Assembly: GCA_964036665.1 (NCBI GenBank)
Contig: OZ038527.1
Span: 18,250,221 to 18,314,220 of the forward strand
Reading direction: 5' to 3'
From: Gordius sp. MW1
Lineage: Eukaryota; Nematomorpha; Gordioida; Gordea; Gordiidae
DNA: 64,000 nt
A program made the position numbers and the translations under genes. Below are positions 12,197 to 22,109 of the stretch, piece after piece; the first letter of the stretch is position 1; each line of letters starts with the position of its first letter. The notes below the pieces were generated by a model. The model did not search any database and was not told the DNA's origin. It saw only the letters and a list, made by a program, of their open reading frames with translations.

Positions 12197-12648
12197 CTAT
12201 ATATATAAAGTAAAGTGTATATATGTATGTATTTGTGTATGTATGTAAGGATTAAATTCTGAAACTACCGGCCCGATTCGCGCGAAAATTTAGCCATAGA
12301 TGCCAGGGCGGCCAGGGGTAAAATAGCTTCTTCAAGTGTTAAAATTACTTTTTTGTTTTAAAAATATCGGACATTTCGTTTTTAAAAAGGGCTAAACTTT
12401 AAAACTACCGGCCCGATTCGCGCGAAAATTTAGCCGTAGATGCCCTGGCGGCCAGGGGTAAAATAGTTTTTTTTAGATTCCTAAAATACCTTTTCGTTTT
12501 AAAAATATTGGACATTTCCCGGCCAGTTCCATTTATAGCATCATATACAATAATGACGTCATACATATAAGGCTGAAGTTCTCTCGAATTTTATTATATT
12601 AAAGAAAATTGTATTTTTAGCAAAACAACGTTTGCCGGGTCAGCTAGT
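12197..12648 (+). mobile_element. Non-autonomous Helentron-like insertion
   Basis: The insert begins (t)ctatatatataaag and ends gccgggtcagctagt, the terminal style I know from arthropod Helentron-type elements. No target duplication is present. The empty site is visible in the window: copy 2 of the tandem unit reads ttgtaatattatataaagg at 17,719-17,737 where this copy is interrupted. Two ~60-bp direct repeats (cggcccgattcgcgcgaaaa core) start near 12,266 and 12,405. There is no coding frame; movement would depend on a helicase elsewhere. Confidence 0.85.
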
Positions 12649-12933
12649 ATTATATAAAGGTGAATAGAAAATCTCACATCTTTTTTCCGCTACAAATAGA
12701 AATATACCAAAATAGGATAAAGACTTTAAGGTCACTTATCATAACACAATGACAAAATATTTAACCTATTATTTTAGAAAAAAAAATTTAAATATTTTTT
12801 TTGGTTAAAATAAAGGATATTTCTTTAAAAGAAAAAATTAGTTGTTCTAAATTTGTAAAAAAAAGAATTTTAAATCAAGGGAACAAGGATATATAGGATA
12901 TCATATTCTATTTAATTTCATAACAATTTCAAA

Positions 12934-13120
12934 ATGTTCGAAGGTGTGCTTATAATTTTTCTAATAACTATGGCATCAATTTCTTTGAATCTCCTTAGAT
13001 CGCACTAATAGATGTAGGAGTTATTTTTAAATGCTGTACAAATTATAATATTGGTTTATTTCCACAGTTTTCTAATGAATAAGTTTAAAAGGCATCAGAC
13101 TACAAATTCAGAGCTCTTCA
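12934..13120 (+). pseudogene. Decayed paralogue of the peptide gene (copy 1b)
   Basis: The start MFEGVLIIFLITMASISLN matches copy 1a, as does ~150 bp upstream (catattctatttaa and acaatttcaaaa motifs). The spacer and dibasic site are lost: the frame stops at SH* two lines later. An exon-2-like actacaaattcagagc follows a catcag acceptor at ~13,092-13,097 but then stops early. It is a duplicate that has lost the processed peptide. The copy 2b version keeps a longer frame. Confidence 0.6.
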
Positions 13121-13152
13121 TTAAATACAGATTTGGAAAATTGTATATATAC

Positions 13153-13585
13153 CAATCAGTGGCGTAGCTAGGGGGGCAAGAGCAAAAACCGGGCCCCATG
13201 GGCCCCCCCCCCCAAGCGTAAATTTTGGGCCGCTCCTGGGCCCCTTAAGCCATTTTTTTCTTAATCAAAAAACAATATAAAGATTATTATTGTTGTTTCT
13301 GAATAAAAGTTTTAAATATAATATTACAAATAAAAATAAAGATGCTGTGTAGGACAATAAAGGGTGAAAAATTTTATTATTTTGATTAAAATAATTTTAA
13401 CTATCCCAATAACTTCATGTTCATGCAAAGATCGTTCTTATCTTCGTTCCAGAATTGGACAAGATAGGTTATCTTCCCTAACTTTATTGAACTTAGAACA
13501 TGACTTTATAAATGATATTCCCGCGGATGATATTATAAATTCGTTTGCAACATCGATTAAAAGTCGTAATGAACTACTATTATAA
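13153..13585 (+). pseudogene. hAT remnant: terminus plus C-terminal dimerisation domain
   Basis: A hAT-style end, cagtggcgtagctagg, begins at 13,153 and is followed by G/C homopolymers. The frame at 13,364-13,585 carries the hAT C-terminal dimerisation signature in reduced form, ILTIPITSCSC followed by SYLRSRI and a LSSLTLLNLEHDF segment. Compared with the copy in unit 2 it has lost ~39 bp around the ERSFSLLKRIK motif. The catalytic core is absent. The domain resembles the ZMYM1-like branch of hAT proteins, judged by eye. Confidence 0.75.
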
Positions 13586-14889
13586 GACTAATTTTAATAT
13601 TTAATGAAAAATTATATGGGCTTTTAAACTTGTTTTAAACTTTTTAACACTTTCAAAATATATTAAAATATTATTAAATTTACGAAAATTCCATCCTGGA
13701 TTCAATTTTATTGTCCATCTCACATGCATATTGTTTAACATATCTTGCATATTTTTATGCACCACATGCACATATAAAGCCAATAGTTTTCCAAAAAAGA
13801 GTTTGTACACCATTTTTCCCTCTTATCATAAGTTTGATAAATTAATATTAATAACTAGTGTTGTGAATGAACGCGTTCAAATTTTTTGAAAAAACTGATG
13901 AACGGCGTTTCTTTTTTTCGGTGAACTTGGAACGTGAACGCGTTCGAATTTAACGTTCGTTCAATTTTAAAAACCCTTTTTTATTTTTTTGTTTATAAAA
14001 TAATGTTAATCACATTTTTTAACAAAAAAGTCTTATTTTGCTGTTTTTTCTTTTTCCTGTTACCTATTCCGAAATACTTTTAACATACCATAACGTGCAA
14101 AAGAAGATAAGATTAAAGTTTATTAATTTGATATTTTTAATTACATTTTAATTTATAAAAATATACTTGTATCTTTTGTTAAATTATAGTATTTTAAATA
14201 CAAAATACTTTTAAATTACCATTTCATTACCAACAAACTTTTCGTTTTATTGAAAAAAGAAATTGAAACCCCTTGAATTAATGATGAAAGAAGAAGAACT
14301 GTCGATTCCAAAATATCGTTTTTTTGACTAGGAAGTTGAGGGCGGATTGGAGGATAAAATTATCGCAATACATTAAATGTTTTTAATAAATTTCCTATTC
14401 AAAAAATTTGTTTATTAAGTATAATACGCCAATCCCCTCATCTACCCTTGTGGGGCGGGTCTTTAGTATAGCTAATGCTGTATTAACTGCCAAGTGTGTC
14501 CGCTTATCCGACAAAAGTTTTGAAAAACAATTATTATAAAAAATTTTTAAGAAAATTTTTTTATAAAAAAATCTTTATATTCGCTCTATTATATTATATT
14601 GTATTTATAATTATAAAATCGAAATAAAACTGTTATTTTTTTATCATGGCTAATATATTGTGTTAAAAAATATAAGAAATTTATTTATATTAAATTAAAT
14701 TTAAAAAGAAATTATCATACAATTTTGAACGAAAGTGAACGGGTTCCCTTTTTTGAAAACCAACGTGAACGTGAACGCCTTCGAATTTTATTGGGAAGGG
14801 AACCGTGCACGTTGATATATGCTCAGGACGGATTTCTTTTCCTACCAACATTTGCATTTTTGTTCCATCTAAACTGCTTGGTTGATAAA

Positions 14890-15228
14890 GTGTTTCCAAA
14901 TATTAACGCCCATTATCATGATCTAATTTGGCTCCGCCAACGGGCTATTCTCGCCCCAAGAATAATGACGTCCACGAGCTCAACAATCTCATTCTGTCTA
15001 ACATTCAAGGCAATCCAATTACTTACAAAATCGGTTGACACTGCTGTTGTTATTGATGACACAAATTATGCAATCGAATCTTTCAATTCAAATGATCTGG
15101 CAGGGATGCCACCTCACATTCTGCATTTGAAAATTTTCGTATCAAATATCGCGATGTGCAATTTCAGTCAGCCAAAACTTTACAATGGTTTACGTATCGC
15201 TGTTAAGCGCTTGATGTACAACGTTTAA
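14890..15228 (+). pseudogene. Helitron helicase fragment (unit copy 1)
   Basis: The frame ends with LAGMPPHILHLKIFV, MCNFSQPKLYNGLRIAVKRL and a stop, matching Pif1-type Helitron helicase. Upstream, CLVDKVFPNINAHYHDLIWL and RQRAILAPR match the same protein. Between them the frame is off by one (the helicase would read NDVHELNN but this frame reads through another phase), so the fragment is dead. It joins directly to the start of unit copy 2. Confidence 0.8.
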
Positions 15229-15265
15229 ATACATTGAATATTAATACCAAAATGGGTCAAATAAA

Positions 15266-16254
15266 ATGATAGAAATAAACTATTCTGATATAGCATCATC
15301 GAGAGGATCTTCCAGAATTGGCCAAGAATCTGCGAGCGATTTAAAATTGTATTTGGCTATAAGGGTATCAAATCATTGTTTTAGTAAAAATGATACCAAA
15401 TGTTTAGACGGAGGAGAACGTCTTCCTACCTCTTTAAAAAGGGGGTTGCCAAAGGTGCTTGAACACGAAGCGACCAATGGAATAAAAATGTTTGAGGATA
15501 AAAGGCCTTATTGGTTTTTCGCCCCTCAGCAACAATAAGAGTATCATTGTTGTAGTTAGAGGAGGAGGTCAATACAGGTCGAGTCTCGTATAAGGTGAAA
15601 ACCATTTCTCCGTGGTAAAAAAGACCCCTCAGGACGCATACCTCCCTCCATCCGATAACTCCGAGATGGATGTGATCTTTGGCCTCTTAAGAGCACTTTG
15701 ATTATGGCATTGGTCTTAATGTGTCGAGCATATTTAAAAATTTGTTTGCCAGACAGTTTAAGGAATGCCAGGCTTGTTCGTCTACGAGTGAGTTTCAATT
15801 TCGACAAATAAATGGTTTCCAAAATTTGACCTCTACTCTGAGCTGTGGAGTACTTGAGTTCCGAGTCGTTCAGCATCCTCCCGTTGAGACGGTTGACTTC
15901 TAGCCACTCGTGACCTAGGCCATCAAACAAAAACGACCTTAAATTAGAAAACTGGTGGCATCTCTACGCAAATTTAGATAATCAACGGAGCGCAACACAG
16001 GTCTGGCATCCCAATCACTTTGTTGTGGGGTTTGTGGCAGAGGTGTTGCGGGATTGGTATTGTATTCCCAAATAGCTAAAGCTATAGTGGGTCCTCTTTA
16101 ACCAAGTACAATCTTGATAGATATCTTGTACGGATTCGTAAGAAGAATGAAATGAGACTATAGATATTAAGGCAGGTGAGCCAATCCCTACCTGACGCCA
16201 ACCCTTTTTTGCACACGGAGTTGTCGTAAGTAGTTTTGTCTCTCTAATATCCAC
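15266..16254 (-). pseudogene. WYLDD-type LINE C-terminal fragment (copy 2)
   Basis: The best minus-strand frame (15,556-15,930) reads FDGLGHEWLEVNRLNG, a tract aligned to the cysteine-rich region, then GGMRPEGSFLPRRNG and DSTCIDLLL. These align with GRMRPDGSTLIPWQNG and DFTCIDIFAPS of the LINE at 33 kb. The catalytic-looking PD is changed to PE. Higher coordinates hold the ALISIVSFHSSYESVQ block, equivalent to ATSISLAAFISSYKSAQ. The plus-strand MIEINYSD frame here is an antisense shadow. Confidence 0.85.
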
Positions 16255-17097
16255 ACTTAGATTAAATGTGATTCCTTGTCATAATTTTTTATTGGTCCTG
16301 ATTCCTATATGTTATAAAACCTTTAATACTAAATTGAAAAGTTATTTTGATCGGGCTTCAAATTTTACCTTAATTTTTTTTATTAATTTATAGGCCAGTG
16401 TTAATTTTATTATATACATCACTAAAATTCAGTTAGCTCAGAGATTAAAGTAGACATATGAGATACTATTGTTTGCCTCATGATTGAAAAATACAAAGTT
16501 AATAATTATCAGCATCCGGGTCATGCCCACTGCCATTTTTTAATTAGTCCTAGCCCGAGCCTAGTCCGGGATTTGTTTGGTCCATACAGAGATCGAACCC
16601 AATCTGACATCTCTTTTGAACTCTAATTAATGGACAAATATTAGGTTTAGTATTTATTTTAACACCCAAATGTATAATGAATTTGATTGCTATTATTGAA
16701 ATTACTTAAACAACTATTACAAATATCAATTTCCACATTTAAAGTTTGTACAAAAATAACTATATTAGTAATTTTTAAAGAGTATATAAACCTTTATTTT
16801 GAACTTCAGTTTCAAAATTTACGTTCTAAAGATTTTTGCACAAATGCAAAAATATTAAGACCATATGCATTTTTGTCATCACAAAAGAAGCTAAAGAAAC
16901 GCATTTTATTATTTTTCTATATTAACAAGATTTAACTCTCTTTTGTCAAATAACTACAAAACTTTGTGGTTAAAATAGAGTGTTTATTTAAAAGAAAATA
17001 TTAATTGTTCTAAATTTATACAAAATGTTTTTTTAATTAAGCGAACGAGCATAAAGAATGTCATATTCTATTTAAGTTCAAAACAATTTCAAAAAAT

Positions 17098-17346
17098 ATG
17101 TTTAAAGGTGTGTTTATAATACTTCTAATAACTATGGCATTAATTTCTTTGAATTACTCCTTACCGAATGTTGGGAAAGAAAATTTAGATCGCCCTAAAA
17201 GAGGTAAGAGTTATTGTAAAGTTTGATATAGATTATATTCATACTTTATTATCACAATTTGTTCATAAATAAATATTCTAAATTTACTAGACTACAGATT
17301 CAAAACTTTCAATAAAATTCCAAAGGTAGGAAAATTGTCCAAGTAA
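17098..17346 (+). CDS. Candidate two-exon secreted-peptide precursor (copy 2a)
   Basis: The model is as for copy 1a: exon 1 at 17,098-17,203, an 87-bp GTAAGAG...TTTACTAG intron (17,204-17,290) and exon 2 at 17,291-17,346. I read the same 53-residue product, with hydrophobic leader, DRPKR processing site and DYRFKTFNKIPKVGKLSK tail. Exons are unchanged between units while the intron differs (for example atatttatac versus atattcatac). That is compatible with constraint but also with recent duplication. The upstream block ending atttcaaaaaat is shared with the b paralogues and probably includes the promoter. Confidence 0.55.
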
Positions 17347-18226
17347 GTTTAAAACGAATGAAAAAATATTTTGCAAAAAATTGTTCATATCGAGATTCAT
17401 TAAAATTTTGACATTTTTAGGGATTAGATTTTGACTAAATTAAGTATTTTTTATATTTCAAAGTGGTCCCTCAATTTGGTGCTCAGCTCGACTTGGGTGC
17501 ATACCTACATTCCCTCCTGGCAAAAAATAGAATTATTTAGACAAATTTTTATACAACTATTTTAAAAACCTGTCTTTAGTACTCCATTTATATATTTAAA
17601 TATATTAATTTTCACATTTTGTTAATATAAAGGTGAAATAAACAAATTCATATTATATTTTTTTTATTATTCTGAACATGGCATGAACGTGATGCTTTAA
17701 TTTAACGACAGAATCCCTTGTAATATTATATAAAGGTGAATAGAAAATCTCACATCTTTTTTCCGCTAAAAATAGAAATATACCAAAATAGGATAAAGAC
17801 TTTAAGGTCACTTATCATACATAACACAATGACAAAATATTTAACCTATTATTTTAAAAAAATTTAAATATTCTTTTTGGTTAAAATCAAGGATATTTCT
17901 ATAAAAGAAAAAATTATTTGTTCTAAATTTATACAAAAAAAGAATCTTAAATCAAGGGAACGAGGATATATAGAATATCATATTCTATTTAATTTCATAA
18001 CACTTTCAAAATGTTCGAAGGTGTGCTTATAAATCATAATACAATGACAAAATATTTAACCTATTATTTTAAAAAAAATTTAAATATTCTTTTTGGTTAA
18101 AATCAAGGATATTTCTTTAAAATAAAAAATTATTTGTTCTAAATTTATACAAAAAAAGAATCTTAAATCAAGGGAACGAGGATATATAGAATATCATATT
18201 CTATTTAATTTCATAACACTTTCAAA

Positions 18227-18440
18227 ATGTTCGAAGGTGTGCTTATAATTTTTCTAATAACTATGGCGTCAATTTCTTTGAATTACTCCTTAGATCGCAC
18301 TAATACATGTAGGAGTTATTTTTAAATGCTGTTACAAATTATAATATTGGTTTATTTCCACAGTTTTCTAATGAAAAAATTTAAAAGGCATCAGACTACA
18401 AATTCAGAGCTCTTCATTAAATACAGATTTGGAAAATTGT
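18227..18440 (+). pseudogene. Peptide-gene paralogue (copy 2b)
   Basis: The leader MFEGVLIIFLITMASISLNY and a following SLDRTNT are in frame. The 24-bp spacer present in copy a is missing and KR is replaced. A weak donor (t|gtagga) could join to the actacaaattcagagc acceptor segment near 18,394, giving a shortened tail ending ALH. Alternatively the unspliced frame ends at CRSYF. A truncated extra copy of the first codons occurs at ~18,012 because of the local duplication. I regard the gene as decaying but cannot exclude expression. Confidence 0.5.
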
Positions 18441-18446
18441 ATATAT

Positions 18447-18904
18447 ACCAATCAGTGGCGTAGCTAGGGGGCAAGAGCAAAAACCGGGCCCCATGGGCCC
18501 CCCCCCCCAAGCGTAAATTTTGGGCCCCTCCTGGGCCACTTAAGCCATTTTTTTCTTAATTAAGAAACAATATAAAGATTATTATTGTTGTTTCTGAATA
18601 AAAGTTTTAATTATAATATTACAAATAAAAATAAAGATGCTGTATAGGACAATAAAGGGTGAAAAATTTTATTATTTTGATTAAAATAATTTTAACTATC
18701 CCAATAACTTCATGTTCATGCGAAAGATCGTTCTCATTGCTAAAGCGGATTAAAACTTATCTTCGTTCCAGAATTAAACAAGATAGGTTATCTTCCCTAA
18801 CTTTATTGAACTTAGAACATGACTTTATAAATGTTATTCCCGCGGATGATATTATAAATTCGTTTGCAACATCGAGTAAAAGTCGTAATGAACTACTACT
18901 ATAA
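18447..18904 (+). pseudogene. hAT remnant with C-terminal dimerisation domain (unit copy 2)
   Basis: After the cagtggcgtagctagg terminus near 18,453, the frame at 18,659-18,904 encodes the hAT dimerisation motif more completely than unit 1: ILTIPITSCSCERSFSLLKR, then IKTYLRSRI and LSSLTLLNLEHDF. The CSCERSFS core is the recognised hAT signature. No BED finger or catalytic residues remain, so the source element was internally deleted before the unit was duplicated. Confidence 0.85.
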
Positions 18905-20231
18905 GACTAATTTTAATATTTAATGAAAAATTATATGGGCTTTTAAACTTGTTTTAAACTTTTTAACACTTTCAAAATATATTAAAATATTATTAAATTT
19001 ACGAAAATTCCATCCTGGATTCAATTTTATTGTCCATCTCACATGCATATTGTTTAACATATCTTGCATATTTTTATGCACCACATGCACATATAAAGCC
19101 AATAGTTTTCCAAATAATAGTTTATACACCATTTTTTCCTCTTATCATAAGTTTGATAAATTAATATTAATAACTAGTGTTGTGAATGAACGCGTTCAAA
19201 TTTTTTGAAAAAACTGATGAACGGCGTTTCTTTTTTTCGGTGAACTTGGAACGTGAACGCGTTATTTTTTTTTGATGAACGCGTTCGAATTTAACGTTCG
19301 TTCAATTTTAAAAACCCTTTTTTATTTTTTTGTTTATAAAATAATGTTAATCACATTTTTTAACAAAAAAAGTCTTATTTTGCTGTTTTTTCTTTTTCCT
19401 GTTACCTATTCCGAAATACTTTTAACATACCATAACGTGCAAAAGAAGATAAGATTAAAGTTTTTTAATTTGATATTATTAATTATATTTTAATTTATAA
19501 AATTATACTTGTATCTTTTGTTAAATTATAGTATTTTAAAGACAAAATACTTTTAAATTACCATTTCATTACCAATAAACTTTTCGTTTTATTGAAAAAA
19601 GAAATTGAAACCCCTTGAATTGATGATGAAAGAAGAAGAACTGTCGATTCCAAAATATCGTTTTTTTGACTAGGAAGTTGAGGGCGGATTGGAGGATAAA
19701 ATTATCGCAAAACATTAAATGTTTTTAATAAATTTCCTATTCAAAAAATTTGTTTATTAAGTATAATACTCCAATCCCCTCATCTACCCTTGTGGGGCGG
19801 GTTTTTAGTATAGCTAATGCTGTATTAACTGCCAAGTGTGTCCGCTTATCCGACAAAAGTTTTGAAAAACAATTATTATAAAAAATTTTTAAGAAAATTT
19901 TTTTATAAAAAAATCTTTATATTCGCTCTATTATATTATATTTTATTTATAATTATAAAATCGAAATAAAACTGTTATTTTTTTATCATGGCTAATATAT
20001 TGTGTTAAAAAATATAAGAAATTTATTTATATTAAATTAAATTTAAAAAGAAATTATCATACAATTTTGAACGAAAGTGAACGGGTTCCCTTTTTTGAAA
20101 ACCAACGTGAACGTGAACGCCTTCGAATTTTATTGGGAAGGGAACCGTGCACGTTTATATATGCTCAGGACGGATTTCTTTTCCTACCAACATTTGCATT
20201 TTTGTTCCATCTAAACTGCTTGGTTGATAAA

Positions 20232-20570
20232 GTGTTTCCAAATATTAACGCCCATTATCATGATCTAATTTGGCTCCGCCAACGGGCTATTCTCGCCCCA
20301 AGAATAATGACGTCCACGAGCTCAACAATCTCATTCTGTCTAACATTCAAGGCAATCCAATTACTTACAAAATCGGTTGACACTGCTGTTGTTATTGATG
20401 ACACAAATTATGCAATCGAATCTTTCAATTCAAATGATCTGGCAGGGATGCCACCTCACATTCTGCATTTGAAAATTTTCGTACCAAGTATCGCGATGTG
20501 CAATTTCAGTCAGCCAAAACTTTACAATGGTTTACGTATCGCTGTTAAGCGCTTGATGTACAACGTTTAA
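20232..20570 (+). pseudogene. Helitron helicase fragment (unit copy 2)
   Basis: This is the same fragment as at 14,890-15,228, with the same off-phase middle section, so the frameshift predates the unit duplication. It reads LAGMPPHILHLKIFVPSIAM and NFSQPKLYNGLRIAVKRL before the stop. It differs from the unit 1 copy by single substitutions such as VPSI versus VSNI. Confidence 0.8.
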
Positions 20571-21510
20571 ATACATTGAATATTAATACCAAAATGGGTC
20601 AAATAAAATGATAGAAATAAACTATTCTGATATAGCATCATCGAGAGGATCTTCCAGAATTGGCCAAGAATCTGCGAGCGATTTAAAATTGTATTTGGCT
20701 ATAAGGGTATCAAATCATTGTTTTAGTAAAAATGATACCGAATGTTTAGACGGAGGAGAACGTCTTCCTACCTCTTTAAAAAGGGGGTTGCCAAAGGTGC
20801 TTGAACACGAAGCGACCAATGGAATAAAAATGTTTGAGGATAAAAGGCCTTATTGGTTTTTCGCCCCTCAGCAACAATAAGAGTATCATTGTTGTAGTTA
20901 GAGGAGGAGGTCAATACAGGTCGAGTCTCGTATAAGGTGAAAACCATTTCTCCGTGGTATAAAAGACCCCTCAGGACGCATACCTCCCTCCATCCGATAA
21001 CTCCGAGATGGATGTGATCTTTGGCCTCTTAAGAGCACTTTGATATATGGCATTGGTCTTATTGTGTCGAGCATATTTAAGTTTGTTTGCCAGACAGTTT
21101 AAGGAATGCCAGGCTTGTTCGTCTACAAGTGTGTTGCAATTTCACAAATAAATGGCTTCGAAAATTTGATCCCTACTCTGAGCTGTGGATTACTTGAGTT
21201 CCGAGTCGTTCAGCATCCTCCCGTTGAGACGGTTGACTTCTAGCCACTCGTGACCTAAGCCATCAAACAAAAACGACCTTAAATTAGAAAACTGGTGGCA
21301 TCGCTACGCAAAATTAGATAATCAACAGAGCGCAACACAGATCTGGCATCCCAATCGCTTTGTTGTGGGGTTTGTGGCAGAGGTGTTGCGGGATTGGTAT
21401 TGTATTCCCAAATAGCTAAAGCCATAGTGGGTTCTCTTTAACCAAGTACAATCTTGATAGATATCTTGTACGGATTCGTAAGAAGAATGAAATGAGACTA
21501 TAGATATTTA
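20571..21510. repeat. Tandem unit, copy 3, left part
   Basis: The third copy repeats the LINE fragment at the start of the unit (minus strand, 20,608-21,510). It stops being colinear at gatattta (21,503-21,510), the target site of the Mutator-like element. The unit resumes at 27,925. More substitutions relative to copies 1 and 2 are visible here than between those two. Confidence 0.9.
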
Positions 21511-21854
21511 GCGTACCAAGTCAAACGATATAAAGACACTAAATATAAAATCTCTAAAAATCTCTAAAAATAACTAAAAATCTCTAAAAATAACTAAAAA
21601 TCTCTAAAAATAACTAAAAATCTCTAAAAATAACTAAAAACCCTAAAAACACCTATTGTAATATGAATCACGTTCATTTTACTCAATCCCAAAAAAGAAA
21701 ACCAATTTTAGTTTATCAAGATCATTATTATACAAAGGTCAATGGGACAGATTCAAAATCTTACTACAGATGTAGGGTAAATGAATGTGGTGGCAGAGGT
21801 TTCTATTCAGATGCAAGGTTTACAATGACACGTGCACATGACAATCTCCCACAT

Positions 21855-22057
21855 TGTTGTGTTGATACTTTATATTCTTATTTCAATTGTTATTACAACT
21901 CTCATTGATTCTATTAACAACCATATATATATATCGATTTGTACCCAATTGTTGGTAACCATGTTAATTTAGTTCCTGTGTCAACGTTCATGTTCTAACT
22001 AATAAATATCAATGTTTAGTTTCATTCCTGTGTCAACGTTCATGTTCTAACGTAATA
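21855..22057 (+). repeat. 5' LTR of the gypsy element
   Basis: It starts tgttgtgttg and ends acgtaata. It contains two direct copies of a 27-bp motif with core ttcctgtgtcaacgttcatg (21,973-21,999 and 22,025-22,051). It should hold promoter and polyadenylation signals; an aataaat lies between the two copies. Its first 54 bases extend the FLYWCH exon-1 reading frame to a stop at ~21,908. Confidence 0.95.
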
Positions 22058-22058
22058 G

Positions 22059-22072
22059 TGGCGACGAGGAAC
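22059..22072 (+). other. Putative tRNA primer-binding site
   Basis: tggcgacgaggaac begins two bases after the LTR. TGG pairs with the CCA end of a tRNA, as in retroviral-type priming. I cannot assign the tRNA with confidence. Confidence 0.7.
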
Positions 22073-22109
22073 AAGTAAATTAATTAATTGTTTGTAGGAA
22101 ACATTCGAA

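Larger units (their letters stand above)
9706..15228. repeat. Tandem unit, copy 1
   Basis: The copy starts at taaatacatggaatattaa and matches copy 2 (starting at taaatacattgaatattaa, ~15,228) along its length. In order it holds a minus-strand LINE fragment, an AT-rich stretch, a secreted-peptide gene and a decayed paralogue. Then come a ggcgtagctagg hAT end with a hAT C-terminal remnant, a region of gaacgcgttc motifs (13,857-14,810) and a Helitron helicase fragment. Relative to copy 2 it carries a 452-bp Helentron-like insertion and lacks a ~200-bp local duplication. A 56-bp tRNA-like stretch (minus strand, 11,054-11,109) has a perfect 6-bp gtccat/atggac closing stem and a gggttcgatct B-box-like motif, but is too short for a normal tRNA. 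Confidence 0.9.
15229..20570. repeat. Tandem unit, copy 2
   Basis: This is the second copy of the ~5.4 kb unit, colinear with copy 1 and very similar over most of its length. It differs from copy 1 by lacking the Helentron-like insertion. It also has a local ~200-bp duplication (roughly 17,825-18,035 repeated at 18,035-18,240) containing the promoter-proximal part and first codons of the peptide paralogue. A further ~20-bp variation lies near 19,262-19,282 in the gaacgcgttc region. The junction with copy 3 is at ~20,570. Confidence 0.9.

Noticed and set aside
14725-15228. 167-residue frame taken as a single gene
   Set aside because: Only its middle and end match Helitron helicase; the first part is read from gaacgtgaacg repeat DNA and the centre is in the wrong phase.
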